Below, piece by piece: positions 42,900 through 51,892 of a DNA stretch of 64,000 nt. Where the stretch lies: contig NZ_AP022612.1 of NCBI RefSeq assembly GCF_010729895.1, forward strand, positions 2,480,001-2,544,000. Direction: 5' to 3'. A program made the translations under genes and the position numbers. This DNA comes from Mycolicibacterium confluentis. Its GTDB lineage: Bacteria > Actinomycetota > Actinomycetes > Mycobacteriales > Mycobacteriaceae. The notes under the pieces are model-generated. The model ran no database searches. It was not told the origin of the DNA and worked only from the letters and a program-made list of their open reading frames with translations. Within the stretch, counting starts at the first letter, position 1, and each line of letters begins with the position of its first letter.

Positions 42900-45857
42900 A
42901 TGGAGGACGATGACCCGGATCACTGCGCGATGACCACGTTCGACTTCTTTGTGGCCGGCGAACTGCCGGCACCCGTCGTCTCGACCGAGGAAGCCACCCG
43001 AATCGCCGCCGAGCACTTCGGACTCGACGCGACCGCCGAACCGCTCGGCAGCCAGCAGGACGCGAACTTCCTCCTGCGATCCCCGCACGGCGCCGCGCTC
43101 GGCGTGCTCAAGATCGCCAACCCGGCCTTCAGCCTTGCCGAGATCGAGGCACAGGACGCCGCGGCCCGCCACGTGGCTGAGGCAGAATCCGGGATCCGCA
43201 CGGCCCACAACGCGGGTCCGTCGGGCAGGGCCGCGATCGCCCGCGTCGAACTCGATGGCCGCGAACCCCTGTTCGCCCGGATCCTGGCCTACCTCGACGG
43301 CGGCTCGCTGAGCGGTGACCATTACGTCGCACCTCAGCGGTGGGCCGCACTGGGCACCCTGACCGGCCGCGCCAGTCGCGCGCTGGCGAGGTTCGAGGCA
43401 CCCGGCGTCGATCGGGTCCTGCAGTGGGATCTGCAGCATGCCGACCGCGCCATCGACCTGCTGCTTCCCTTCGTCAACGACCCCGCCCGCCGGACCCGGA
43501 TCGCCGAGTCTGCGCAGCGCGCATGGAACGCGGTGCGCGACATCGCCGCCGCCCTGCCCGTCCAGGTGATCCACTGCGACATCACTGACGACAACGTGGT
43601 GTGCACGCCCGACGGCGACCGGGAGCCCGACGGAATCATCGACTTCGGCGACCTGACCCGGTCCTGGGCCGTCGGCGAACTCGCGGTCGCCGTGTCCTCG
43701 GTGCTGCGGCACGCGGGCGGAGAACCCGCGGCCGCGCTGCCGCTGATCGCGGCGTTCCACCGGGAACGCCCGCTGTCGGCCGTCGAGGCGCAGGCATTGT
43801 GGCCGCTGGTCGTGCTGCGCGCCGCGACCCTGGTGGTCAGCGGCAACCAGCAGGCCGCCATCGACGCCGACAACGACTATGCGACAGAGGCTCTCGAATT
43901 CGAGTGGCAGATCTTCGAGCGGTCCACCGATGTGCCCGCCGAGGTGATGACGGCCCTGATCACCCGCCACCTCGGCCTCGCCGGTGACTGCGACCGCCCC
44001 ACGGCGGAGACTCCCCTGCTGCCCGCCGAGATCACGGCCGCCGCGGTCCGCCTCGACCTGGGCACCGAGTCCGACCTGCTCGACGGCGGACGGTGGCTGG
44101 ATCCCGGGGTCGAGGACGACCTCGCCCGCGCGGTCCTGCGGGCCGGTGCTCGCGCAGCGGCGACCCACTTTGGCCTCCCCCGACTCACGCGCTCGGTCGC
44201 TCTGCACAGTGAGTCTCCGGCGACCGTTCCGACCGGCGTCGACGTCTGGCTTCCCGCGCCGACGTCGCTGAGGGCCCCCGTCTCCGCCTTCGTCCGCGCC
44301 GTCGGAGAGACGGAGATTGTGCTGGCCGCTGACACCGGCACCCTGCACCTCCGCGGTGAGGCGCTGTCGGCGGCCGTCGAGGTCGGGCACGCGGTCAGCG
44401 CAGGCGCCGAGATCGCCGTCGCGGCGGGCCGAATCTGGGTGCAGGCGCTCATCGGCGACTCCGCAGCGGTGCCGGCCTTCGTGCGTCCCGAGTACGCCCC
44501 TGGGTGGCTGGCGCTCGTCGTCGACCCCTCGGGTCTGTTGGGGCTCGAGGATGCGGCGCCCGCGGAGATCGAGGCCGCACCGGCACTGGCCGCGCGGCGC
44601 GGTGCGACCCTCGCCGCGGTGCAGGAGCAGTACTACCGCGAGCCTCCGCGCATCGAACGGGGGTGGCGAGAGTTCCTGCTCGACACCGACGGTCGCAGCC
44701 ACCTCGACATGGTCAACAACGTCGCGGCCATCGGACACGGCCACCCGAGGCTGGCCGACGCCGTCGCGCGGCAGTGGCGTCGACTGAACACCAACTCGCG
44801 CTTCAACTATGGCGCGGTGGTCGAGTTCTCCGAGCGCTTGGCCGCCACGCTGCCGGATCCGCTGGACACGGTCTTCCTGGTGAACTCGGGCTCGGAGGCC
44901 GTCGACCTCGCGCTGCGATTGGCGTTCGCCGCGACGGGTCGTTCCGACGTCGTGGCCGTCGCCGAGGCCTACCACGGGTGGACGTACGCGACCGACGCCA
45001 TCTCGACGTCGGTCGCCGACAACCCGAACGCGCTGAGCACCCGCCCGGACTGGGTGCACACCGTGCCGTCCCCCAACAGCTTTCGCGGTGAGCACCGCGG
45101 TGACGACGCCTGGCGGTATGCGCCCGAGGCCGTGTCGATCATCGAAGGGCTTGTCGCGCAGGGACATCCACCGGCTGCGTTGATCTGCGAACCGTTCTAC
45201 GGCAACGCGGGCGGAATCGCGCTGCCCGACGGCTACCTCGACGCGGTGTACCGCGCGGTGCGGGCCGCTGGGGGTGTGGCGATCGCCGACGAGGTCCAGG
45301 TCGGATACGGCCGCCTCGGCACCTGGTTCTGGGGCTTCCAGGGGCAGGGCGTGGTGCCGGACATCGTGACCGTCGCCAAGGCGATGGGCAACGGCCAACC
45401 GCTGGGCGCCGTCATCACCACCCGCGACATCGCCGCGGCCTACCGCACACAGGGATACTTCTTCTCCTCGGCGGGCGGCAGTCCGGTGTCGAGCGTCGTG
45501 GGACTGACCGTGCTCGATGTGATCGAGCAGGAGGGTCTGCAGCGCAACGCGGCCGTCGTCGGCGACCACCTGAAGGCCCGGCTGGCCGAACTCGCAGATC
45601 GGCACCCCTTGATCGGGGCCGTGCACGGCAGCGGCCTGTACATGGGCGTCGAACTCGTCCGCGACCGGACCACGCTGGAACCCGCGGTCGCCGAGACCGC
45701 AGGCATCTGTGAGCGCCTGCGCGAGCTCGGCGTGATCGTGCAGCCCACGGGCGACCACCAGAACGTCCTGAAGATGAAACCGCCGATGTGCCTGTCGCAG
45801 GCCTCGGCCGACTTCTTCGCTGACATGCTCGACCGGGTGCTGACCACTGGGTGGTGA
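42900..45857 (+). CDS. three-domain APH-kinase / M23-like / class III aminotransferase fusion
   Basis: A 985-residue fusion. About residues 30-340 form an aminoglycoside-phosphotransferase-fold kinase (VIHCDITDDNVV catalytic loop and GIIDFGDL metal aspartate). About 380-545 resemble an M23/LytM-type beta domain (TGVDVWLPAPTSLRAPVSAFV, VEVGHAVSAGAEIAVAAG), but the usual metal His of the HxxxD motif is missing. About 560-985 form a class III PLP aminotransferase with FLVNSGSEAVDLALRLA, ADEVQVGYGR and lysine in TVAKAMGNG. The aminotransferase half resembles ethanolamine-phosphate phospholyase-like enzymes, so kinase plus lyase could phosphorylate and then eliminate an amino alcohol. ATG 42900 is preferred to 42930. 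It is divergent from pncA. Confidence 0.87.
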   Translation: MEDDDPDHCAMTTFDFFVAGELPAPVVSTEEATRIAAEHFGLDATAEPLGSQQDANFLLRSPHGAALGVLKIANPAFSLAEIEAQDAAARHVAEAESGIRTAHNAGPSGRAAIARVELDGREPLFARILAYLDGGSLSGDHYVAPQRWAALGTLTGRASRALARFEAPGVDRVLQWDLQHADRAIDLLLPFVNDPARRTRIAESAQRAWNAVRDIAAALPVQVIHCDITDDNVVCTPDGDREPDGIIDFGDLTRSWAVGELAVAVSSVLRHAGGEPAAALPLIAAFHRERPLSAVEAQALWPLVVLRAATLVVSGNQQAAIDADNDYATEALEFEWQIFERSTDVPAEVMTALITRHLGLAGDCDRPTAETPLLPAEITAAAVRLDLGTESDLLDGGRWLDPGVEDDLARAVLRAGARAAATHFGLPRLTRSVALHSESPATVPTGVDVWLPAPTSLRAPVSAFVRAVGETEIVLAADTGTLHLRGEALSAAVEVGHAVSAGAEIAVAAGRIWVQALIGDSAAVPAFVRPEYAPGWLALVVDPSGLLGLEDAAPAEIEAAPALAARRGATLAAVQEQYYREPPRIERGWREFLLDTDGRSHLDMVNNVAAIGHGHPRLADAVARQWRRLNTNSRFNYGAVVEFSERLAATLPDPLDTVFLVNSGSEAVDLALRLAFAATGRSDVVAVAEAYHGWTYATDAISTSVADNPNALSTRPDWVHTVPSPNSFRGEHRGDDAWRYAPEAVSIIEGLVAQGHPPAALICEPFYGNAGGIALPDGYLDAVYRAVRAAGGVAIADEVQVGYGRLGTWFWGFQGQGVVPDIVTVAKAMGNGQPLGAVITTRDIAAAYRTQGYFFSSAGGSPVSSVVGLTVLDVIEQEGLQRNAAVVGDHLKARLAELADRHPLIGAVHGSGLYMGVELVRDRTTLEPAVAETAGICERLRELGVIVQPTGDHQNVLKMKPPMCLSQASADFFADMLDRVLTTGW

Positions 45858-45913
45858 GCATCGCCCCAGGTCAGTCCGGGGCGCGTTGCACAGGTCAGCA
45901 CGGAGAATTAAGG

Positions 45914-45931
45914 TCTGGACACATGTCCAGA
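45914..45931. promoter_or_regulatory. palindromic operator upstream of manT
   Basis: TCTGGACA-CA-TGTCCAGA is a perfect 8-bp inverted repeat with a 2-base centre, ending 22 bases before the manT start codon. Its core GGACACATGTCC is the exact reverse complement of the core GGACATGTGTCC at 49750-49761 in the meT1/tetR region. This makes it a strong candidate operator for the TetR protein at 49756. Confidence 0.72.
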
Positions 45932-45953
45932 ATTAACGGTGGGGTGGCCTGAG

Positions 45954-47192
45954 ATGCGGATCGCATTGTTGTCGTACCGCAGCAAGACCCACTGTGGCGG
46001 GCAGGGTGTCTATGTTCGGCACCTGTCGCGCGGGCTGGTGGAACTCGGGCACCACGTCGAGGTTTTCTCGGGCCCGCCCTATCCCGAAGGGCTCGATCCT
46101 CGCGTGAAGCTCGTCGAGGTGCCCAGCCTCGACCTCTACCGCGAACCGGATCCGTTCCGGGTCCCCCGGCCCAGTGAGATCAAGACCGGAATCGACCTGC
46201 TCGAACTTCTGACCATGTGGTCGGCTGGCTTCCCCGAGCCACGGACCTTTGGGTTGCGGGTGGAGCGACTGCTCGCAGAGCGCCGCGACGAGTTCGACGT
46301 CGTCCACGACAACCAGAGCCTGGGAACGGGTCTGCTCAGGATCGCTGAGTCCGGCATGCCGGTGGTCGCCACCGTGCATCATCCGATCACCCGGGACCGC
46401 GTGTTGGATCTGGCGGCGGCCAAGTGGTGGCGCAAGCCCCTGGTGCACCGGTGGTACGGCTTTGCACAGATGCAGAAGCGCGTCGCGCGGCAGATCCCGG
46501 AACTGCTGACGGTGTCGAGCACGTCGGCCGCCGACATCGCGGAGGACTTCGGCGTCAGTGCCGACCAGTTGCATGTGGTGCCCCTCGGCGTCGACACCGA
46601 GGTGTTCAAGCCGACGCTGGAGCCCCGGGTGCCGGGCCGCATCATCGCGATCGCCAGCGCCGACGTGCCGCTCAAGGGCGTGTCGAACCTGCTGCACGCC
46701 GTCGCCAAGCTGCGCACCGAACGCGACGTCGAACTGCAGTTGGTGGCGCGGTTGGAGAGCAACGGCCCGACGCTGCGGCGGATCGCCGAACTGGGCATCT
46801 CCGACATCGTGCACATCTCCAGCGGTCTGTCCGACGACGACCTCGGTGCCCTGCTGGCTTCGGCCGAAATCGCCTGCATCCCTTCGCTGTACGAGGGCTT
46901 CTCGTTGCCTGCGGTGGAGGCGATGGCCAGTGGTACACCCATCGTCGCCAGCCGCGCCGGCGCACTCCCCGAGGTGCTGGGCAGTGAGGGTGCGTGCGCC
47001 GAACTGGTCCCGCCGGGTGATGTCGAGGCTTTGACCGCGACCCTGGGAGACCTTCTGGATTCACCCGAACGGCGGTACCGGATCGGTATCGCCGGCCGCC
47101 AGCGTGCCGTCGACGTCTACAGCTGGGAGTCGGTGGCCGCTCAGACCGTAGGTATCTATCAACGCGCAATGGACCGGAGTGCAGCATGCTGA
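45954..47192 (+). CDS. manT: GT4 glycosyltransferase, probable alpha-1,4-mannosyltransferase of methylmannose polysaccharide synthesis
   Basis: A 412-residue GT-B glycosyltransferase of family GT4. The N-terminal acceptor domain has GGQGVYVRHLSRGLVELGHHVEVFSG. The donor domain has VPLGVDTEVFKP, and the E-x7-E segment IPSLYEGFSLPAVEAMASGTPIVAS (about residues 305-330). Together with meT3 and mmpH downstream and meT1 nearby, it matches the four-gene MMP cluster characterised in Mycolicibacterium hassiacum, in which ManT elongates the 3-O-methylmannose chain from GDP-mannose. Operon position: first gene, 7-base overlap with meT3, palindromic operator upstream. Confidence 0.85.
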   Translation: MRIALLSYRSKTHCGGQGVYVRHLSRGLVELGHHVEVFSGPPYPEGLDPRVKLVEVPSLDLYREPDPFRVPRPSEIKTGIDLLELLTMWSAGFPEPRTFGLRVERLLAERRDEFDVVHDNQSLGTGLLRIAESGMPVVATVHHPITRDRVLDLAAAKWWRKPLVHRWYGFAQMQKRVARQIPELLTVSSTSAADIAEDFGVSADQLHVVPLGVDTEVFKPTLEPRVPGRIIAIASADVPLKGVSNLLHAVAKLRTERDVELQLVARLESNGPTLRRIAELGISDIVHISSGLSDDDLGALLASAEIACIPSLYEGFSLPAVEAMASGTPIVASRAGALPEVLGSEGACAELVPPGDVEALTATLGDLLDSPERRYRIGIAGRQRAVDVYSWESVAAQTVGIYQRAMDRSAAC

Positions 47193-47917
47193 CCGTGGAT
47201 TTCGACCGTCTCGGAGTCGGGCCGGGCACCAAGGTCATCGATGTGGGTGCGGGCGCGGGCCGGCACAGCTTCGAGGCGTACCGCCGCGGCGCCGACGTGA
47301 TCGCATTCGACCAGGACGTGGCCGAACTCGACAATGTCGCAACGATGTTCGAGGCGATGGCGGAGGCCGGTGAGGCGCCCGAGTCCGCCCGCGCGCAGGC
47401 CGTCGTGGGCAACGCCCTGGAACTGCCCTACGAGGACGGCACATTCGACGTCGTGATCGCCTCCGAGATCCTCGAGCACGTGCCCGAGGACGACGCCGCG
47501 ATCGCCGAGTTGGTCCGAGTGCTCAAGGATGGCGGCAAGCTCGCCGTGACCGTGCCGCGCTGGCTGCCCGAACGTATCTGCTGGGCGCTTTCGGACGAAT
47601 ACCACGCCAACGAGGGTGGCCACGTGCGCATCTACAAGGCCAGCGAACTGCGCCGCAAGATCGCCTCTCGCGGAATGAAGTTCACCCACACCCACCATGC
47701 CCACAGCCTGCATTCGCCGTTCTGGTGGCTGAAATGCGCTGTCGGCGTGGAGCAGAGCGATCATCCCGCGGTGACGACCTACCACCGAATGCTGGTCTGG
47801 GACATGATGCAGCGCCCGCTGCTGACTCGGGTCGCAGAGTCTGCGCTCAACCCCGTCATCGGCAAGAGCGTCGCCCTCTACTTCGACAAGCCGGCGGTGA
47901 ATGTTGCCCTCGTCTGA
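47186..47917 (+). CDS. meT3: class I SAM methyltransferase, probable 3-O-methyltransferase of MMP synthesis
   Basis: A 243-residue Rossmann-fold methyltransferase. Motif I is KVIDVGAGAGRHSFEA (about residues 16-31), the acidic end of strand 2 is FDQD, motif IV is FDVVIASEILEHVPED and post-motif GGKLAVTVPRWLPE follows. In the MMP cluster this gene provides the mannose 3-O-methylation that alternates with ManT elongation. The last residues overlap the mmpH start by 17 bases. Function is assigned from context plus fold; sequence alone shows only a class I methyltransferase. Confidence 0.83.
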   Translation: MLTVDFDRLGVGPGTKVIDVGAGAGRHSFEAYRRGADVIAFDQDVAELDNVATMFEAMAEAGEAPESARAQAVVGNALELPYEDGTFDVVIASEILEHVPEDDAAIAELVRVLKDGGKLAVTVPRWLPERICWALSDEYHANEGGHVRIYKASELRRKIASRGMKFTHTHHAHSLHSPFWWLKCAVGVEQSDHPAVTTYHRMLVWDMMQRPLLTRVAESALNPVIGKSVALYFDKPAVNVALV

Positions 47918-48974
47918 GCTTCCCGCTGTAGCGGGCATCCTCAGCGGTGCACAGTGCCGGGAGACGGCTGTCTCCATCGCGGCCACCCAGGAGTCCTCGG
48001 GGGCGATCCCCTGGTCCCCGACCGGGCACACGGATCCGTGGGACCACGTCGAGTGCGCGATGGCGCTCACGGCGGCGGGCCTGCTCGAACCCGCCCGTCG
48101 GGCGTTCGAATGGTGCCGGAGTGAGCAGCGCCCCGACGGGTCGTGGCCGATCCAGTACCGGGCCGGGGTCATCGAGGACGCCAACAGCGACACCAACTTC
48201 TGTGCCTACATCGCGACCGGCGTCTGGCATCACGTGCTGTGCACCGGCGACGACGCATTCGCCGAACTGATGTGGCCCATGGTGGCCTCCGCCATCGACT
48301 TCGTGGTCGACCTGCAGCTGCCGGGCGGCGAGATCTGTTGGGCGCAATCCCCTTCGGGCCCCTTGAAGGAAGCCCTGCTGACGGGCTCGGCGAGCATCTA
48401 CCACAGCATGCGGTGCGCGGTTGCGCTCGCCAACCACCTGGGCCGCGAGCAGCCTGAATGGGAGGTTGCGCTGGGCCGTCTCGGCCATGCGATCGCCACC
48501 CATCCCGACGCCTTCACCGAGAAGCCGCACCATTCGATGGACTGGTACTACCCGATCCTCGGCGGGGCCCTTCGCGGTCAGCAGGCTGAGGACCGCATCG
48601 AGGCCCGCTGGAGCGATTTCGTGGTGCAGGGTCTGGGCATCCGGTGTGTTGATGACCGACCGTGGGTCACGGGAGCCGAAACCTGTGAACTGGTACTGGC
48701 TTTGGACACCATGAATGACCGGGACCGCGCGCTCGAACAATTCGCCAATATGCAGCATCTGCGCGAACGTGACGGCTCCTACTGGACCGGCCTGGTGTAC
48801 GCCGACGGCAAGCGCTGGCCCGTCGAGCGCACCACGTGGACCGGGGCCGCGGTGATCCTGGCCGCGGACGCGCTGTCCGATGCGACACCGGGCGCGGCGA
48901 TCTTCCGGGACGAGACCCTGCCTCGCGGCCTCGAGAACGACTTCGACTGCGAGTGCGTGACCGTCGAGAGCTGA
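47901..48974 (+). CDS. mmpH: alpha/alpha-toroid protein, probable MMP endo-hydrolase
   Basis: A 357-residue all-helical protein with repeated QxxDGSW-like units (EQRPDGSWPIQY, ERDGSYWTG), which lead automatic methods to call it a prenyltransferase or terpene-cyclase-like protein. The DxDD motif of cyclases is absent, while acidic pairs such as WDHVECA, IEDANSDTNFCAY and WTGAETCEL-like VTGAETCEL are present. In the characterised MMP cluster the matching gene encodes MmpH, which cleaves mature methylmannose polysaccharide to give primers for new chains. It starts within the end of meT3 and converges with meT1 (13-base gap). Confidence 0.82.
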   Translation: MLPSSELPAVAGILSGAQCRETAVSIAATQESSGAIPWSPTGHTDPWDHVECAMALTAAGLLEPARRAFEWCRSEQRPDGSWPIQYRAGVIEDANSDTNFCAYIATGVWHHVLCTGDDAFAELMWPMVASAIDFVVDLQLPGGEICWAQSPSGPLKEALLTGSASIYHSMRCAVALANHLGREQPEWEVALGRLGHAIATHPDAFTEKPHHSMDWYYPILGGALRGQQAEDRIEARWSDFVVQGLGIRCVDDRPWVTGAETCELVLALDTMNDRDRALEQFANMQHLRERDGSYWTGLVYADGKRWPVERTTWTGAAVILAADALSDATPGAAIFRDETLPRGLENDFDCECVTVES

Positions 48975-48987
48975 TCGGACCCTTGGG

Positions 48988-49680
<693 letters not shown>

Positions 49681-49748
49681 CTACACCGGCTTGCCGGCCC
49701 GCCAACCAGGGCATATCCTTGCCCACCCCATTGCGCTGTAGTAGCGTC

Positions 49749-49762
49749 CGGACATGTGTCCG
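49749..49762. promoter_or_regulatory. palindromic operator in the meT1/tetR divergent region
   Basis: CGGACA-TG-TGTCCG is a perfect 6-bp inverted repeat with a 2-base centre. Its 12-base core is identical, on the other strand, to the core of the palindrome before manT. It overlaps the proposed GTG start of the TetR gene at 49756 and stands about 78 bases from the meT1 start, so binding would block tetR directly and probably the meT1 promoter too. Confidence 0.7.
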
Positions 49763-50328
49763 AACCGGTGACTCGGGAGGCTACTCGCCGTCGATTGTCA
49801 GCGAAGCAGGCCGACACCGTCGACCGTCTCGGACGTTCCGCGGTGGAGGTGCTCAGCCGAGAGGGTTTCGCCGGCCTCACCATTCGCATGGTCGCCGCCG
49901 AGGCCGGCGTCGGCGCCGCGACCGCCTACACCTACTTCTCGTCCAAGGAACATCTGGTGGCCGAGGTGTTCTGGCGGCGCCTGGCCACCACCCCAGCGCC
50001 TCCGAATGATTCGCCCGATCCGGCCACCCGCGCGGTCGCGGTCCTGCACCACATCGCGCTGCTCCTGGCCGACCAACATGAACTGGCCGGTGCGGTGACC
50101 AGCGCACTGCTGGGCAGGGATCCCGACGTCGACTACCTGCGGCTCAAGATCGGACTCGAGATCAACGCCCGCCTGACGGCCGCGCTTGGTCCCGACGCCG
50201 ATCCCAGCACGGTCCAGTCGCTGGAACTGCTGTATGCGGGGGCCCTGGTGCGCGCCGGAATGGGGTACGCCTCCTATCAGGAGATCGCCGAACTTCTGGA
50301 ACGTTCGGCCAGGTCACTGCTCACCTGA
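49756..50328 (+). CDS. TetR-family regulator, probable repressor of the MMP cluster
   Basis: A 190-residue TetR protein. DNA-binding domain at about residues 15-65: RSAVEVLSREGFAGLTIRMVAAEAGVGAATAYTYFSSKEHLVAEVF, with landmarks TIRMVAAEAGVG and ATAYTYFSSKEHL. The C-terminal domain has DYLRLKIGLEINARL and MGYASYQEIAELL. GTG 49756 is the last start before homology and lies inside the palindrome; a leaderless or tightly autorepressed transcript is possible. The identical core before manT makes MMP gene control the simplest prediction. No ligand can be inferred. Confidence 0.82.
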   Translation: MSEPVTREATRRRLSAKQADTVDRLGRSAVEVLSREGFAGLTIRMVAAEAGVGAATAYTYFSSKEHLVAEVFWRRLATTPAPPNDSPDPATRAVAVLHHIALLLADQHELAGAVTSALLGRDPDVDYLRLKIGLEINARLTAALGPDADPSTVQSLELLYAGALVRAGMGYASYQEIAELLERSARSLLT

Positions 50329-50415
50329 CGGGCTTCAGCTCATTGGGTTGTGCGGGCACACGTTCACCCGGTTCTTGCAGGTTTGTCGGCGGGTGGCACG
50401 GGGAACACCGCGACC

Positions 50416-51336
50416 ATGTTGCTCCGCAGAATTGCGCGTCCCCTCCTGTCCGCAGCGTTCATCGGCCAGGGCATCGAGTCCCTGAGAAGTCCGAAACCGG
50501 CCGCCGACGCCGCCCGTCCCGCACTGGAGGGCCTGCAGAAGCTGCCTGATCCCGTCGGCTCCAAGGTCCCGTCCAACGCCGAGACCTTCGCCAAGATCAC
50601 CGCACTGGTGCAGATCGGCGGCGGTGTGCTGCTGGCCAGTGGCAGGGTGCCCCGGTTCGCGTCGGCCGCGTTGGCCGCGACCGTGATTCCGGCGAACCTG
50701 GGCTCGCACATGTTCTGGGCCGAGGTCGACCCGGAACTCAAAGCGCAGAAGCGACGGGAGTTCCTGACCGACCTGAGCCTGCTGGGCGGCCTGACGATCG
50801 CCGCGGCCGACACCGCGGGCAAACCCTCGCTGGGGTGGCGGGGCCGTCAGGCGGCCGCCAAGCTGTCCGAGAGCGTCGCCGGAGTTCTGCCGTCGTCGAC
50901 GGACTCGGATCTGGCCGACCGGTTGGGGCATCGTCTCCAGGACGGTCTGCATGTCGGCGCCGACCGCGGACGGGAACTGGCGGCGGTGGCCGCCGAGCGC
51001 GGAGCACCGCTGCTGGAGGCCGCCCGCGATCGCAGCGCCGAACTGGCGGCGGTGGCCGCCGAGCGCGGTGCGCCACTGCTGGAGGCCGCCCGCGACCGCA
51101 GCGCCGAACTGGCGGCGGTGGCCGCCGAGCGCGGAGCGCCACTGCTGGAGGCCGCCCGCGACCGCAGCGCCGAACTGGCCGAGATCGCCCGCGAGCGCAG
51201 TGCCGAGTTGGCAGAACTGGCGCGTGAGCGCAGCGCGGAACTGGCGGAGGCGGCCCGCGACCAGAGCGAGGAACTCGCCAAGAGCGCCCGCAAGGCCCGT
51301 AAGAAGGCCCGCAAGCAGGCCAAGACGCTGCACTGA
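50416..51336 (+). CDS. DoxX-like membrane protein with C-terminal amphipathic repeats
   Basis: A 306-residue protein. About residues 1-140 are a DoxX-type domain: RRIARPLLSAAFIGQGIESL, ITALVQIGGGVLLASGRVPRFASAALAATVIPANL and FLTDLSLLGGLTIAA give four hydrophobic helices. About 185-306 are tandem helical repeats: three near-perfect 22-residue units beginning ELAAVAAERG, then 11-residue units such as ELAEIARERSA, ending in a basic KSARKARKKARKQAK tail. The 11-residue periodicity with charged faces suggests surface-bound amphipathic helices or a coiled coil. ATG 50416 begins the DoxX homology. Function unknown. Confidence 0.8.
   Translation: MLLRRIARPLLSAAFIGQGIESLRSPKPAADAARPALEGLQKLPDPVGSKVPSNAETFAKITALVQIGGGVLLASGRVPRFASAALAATVIPANLGSHMFWAEVDPELKAQKRREFLTDLSLLGGLTIAAADTAGKPSLGWRGRQAAAKLSESVAGVLPSSTDSDLADRLGHRLQDGLHVGADRGRELAAVAAERGAPLLEAARDRSAELAAVAAERGAPLLEAARDRSAELAAVAAERGAPLLEAARDRSAELAEIARERSAELAELARERSAELAEAARDQSEELAKSARKARKKARKQAKTLH
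50974..51171 (+). repeat. three tandem 66-bp repeats inside the DoxX-like gene
   Basis: Units start at 50974, 51040 and 51106 with GAACTGGCGGCGGTGGCC and differ at only a few positions. Each encodes 22 residues, two 11-residue helical turns units. A fourth, diverged run of 33-bp half-units follows to about 51300. Such near-identity suggests recent slippage or unequal exchange and likely length variation between strains. Confidence 0.88.
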
Positions 51337-51376
51337 CAGCACCCGCACCGCCGGTGGGCGCGGTACATTACGCGAC

Positions 51377-51880
51377 ATGTCCACCGGTGACTTCGATCCG
51401 TATCAGCAGCCTCCCGGCTACGGCGGTCCGCCCGCGGGCCAACCCGGCACGCTGGGAATCCGTTTCCTGGCACGCCTGCTCGACGGCATCGTCGTCGGAT
51501 TCCTGGCCAGCATCCTGACGTCGCTGTTCGGCTTCGGCAGCGACACCGTGCTCGGCGTGCCGAGCTACACCCTGACGGCTGGCCTGTTCTCGGGTGTGCT
51601 GATGTTCGCCTACTTCGTCGGCTTCGAGACCTGGAAGGGCTGGACGCCCGCCAAAAAACTGCTCGGCCTCGAGGTGCGCGGTGTCGGCGGCACCCCGAAG
51701 CCGGACCTTCGACAGTCGGCCGTGCGCAACCTGTTCACTCTGCTGGCGTTGATTCCGTGCCTGGGCTGGATTCTCGCGCCTGTCGCGTACATCGTGATCG
51801 CGGTGACCATCAACAGCAGTCCGACCAAACAGGGCAAGCACGACGAACTCGCGGGCGGAACTCAGGTCGTCAAAGTCTGA
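51377..51880 (+). CDS. RDD-family membrane protein
   Basis: A 167-residue protein. A Pro/Gly/Tyr-rich cytoplasmic N-terminus (YQQPPGYGGPPAGQPG) leads to an RDD domain: FLARLLDGIVVGFLASIL (R and D of the RDD motif), then TM segments at about 75-95 and 125-155, and GWTPAKKLLGLEVR. RDD proteins are poorly understood; some act as ion antiporters. ATG 51377 is 40 bases after the DoxX-like stop, so the two may be co-transcribed. It converges with the gluconate permease. Confidence 0.83.
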   Translation: MSTGDFDPYQQPPGYGGPPAGQPGTLGIRFLARLLDGIVVGFLASILTSLFGFGSDTVLGVPSYTLTAGLFSGVLMFAYFVGFETWKGWTPAKKLLGLEVRGVGGTPKPDLRQSAVRNLFTLLALIPCLGWILAPVAYIVIAVTINSSPTKQGKHDELAGGTQVVKV

Positions 51881-51892
51881 TCCCGCGCGAGC

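Noticed and set aside
42828..45758. Open frame of about 976 codons on the minus strand
   Set aside because: Antisense to the three-domain fusion gene, with low-complexity composition and no recognisable motif.
47901..48974. Prenyltransferase or terpene cyclase
   Set aside because: No DxDD motif, and the gene sits inside an MMP cluster where the matching protein is a polysaccharide hydrolase.
50974..51171. CRISPR-like repeat array
   Set aside because: The 66-bp units are contiguous without spacers and stay in frame within a coding region.
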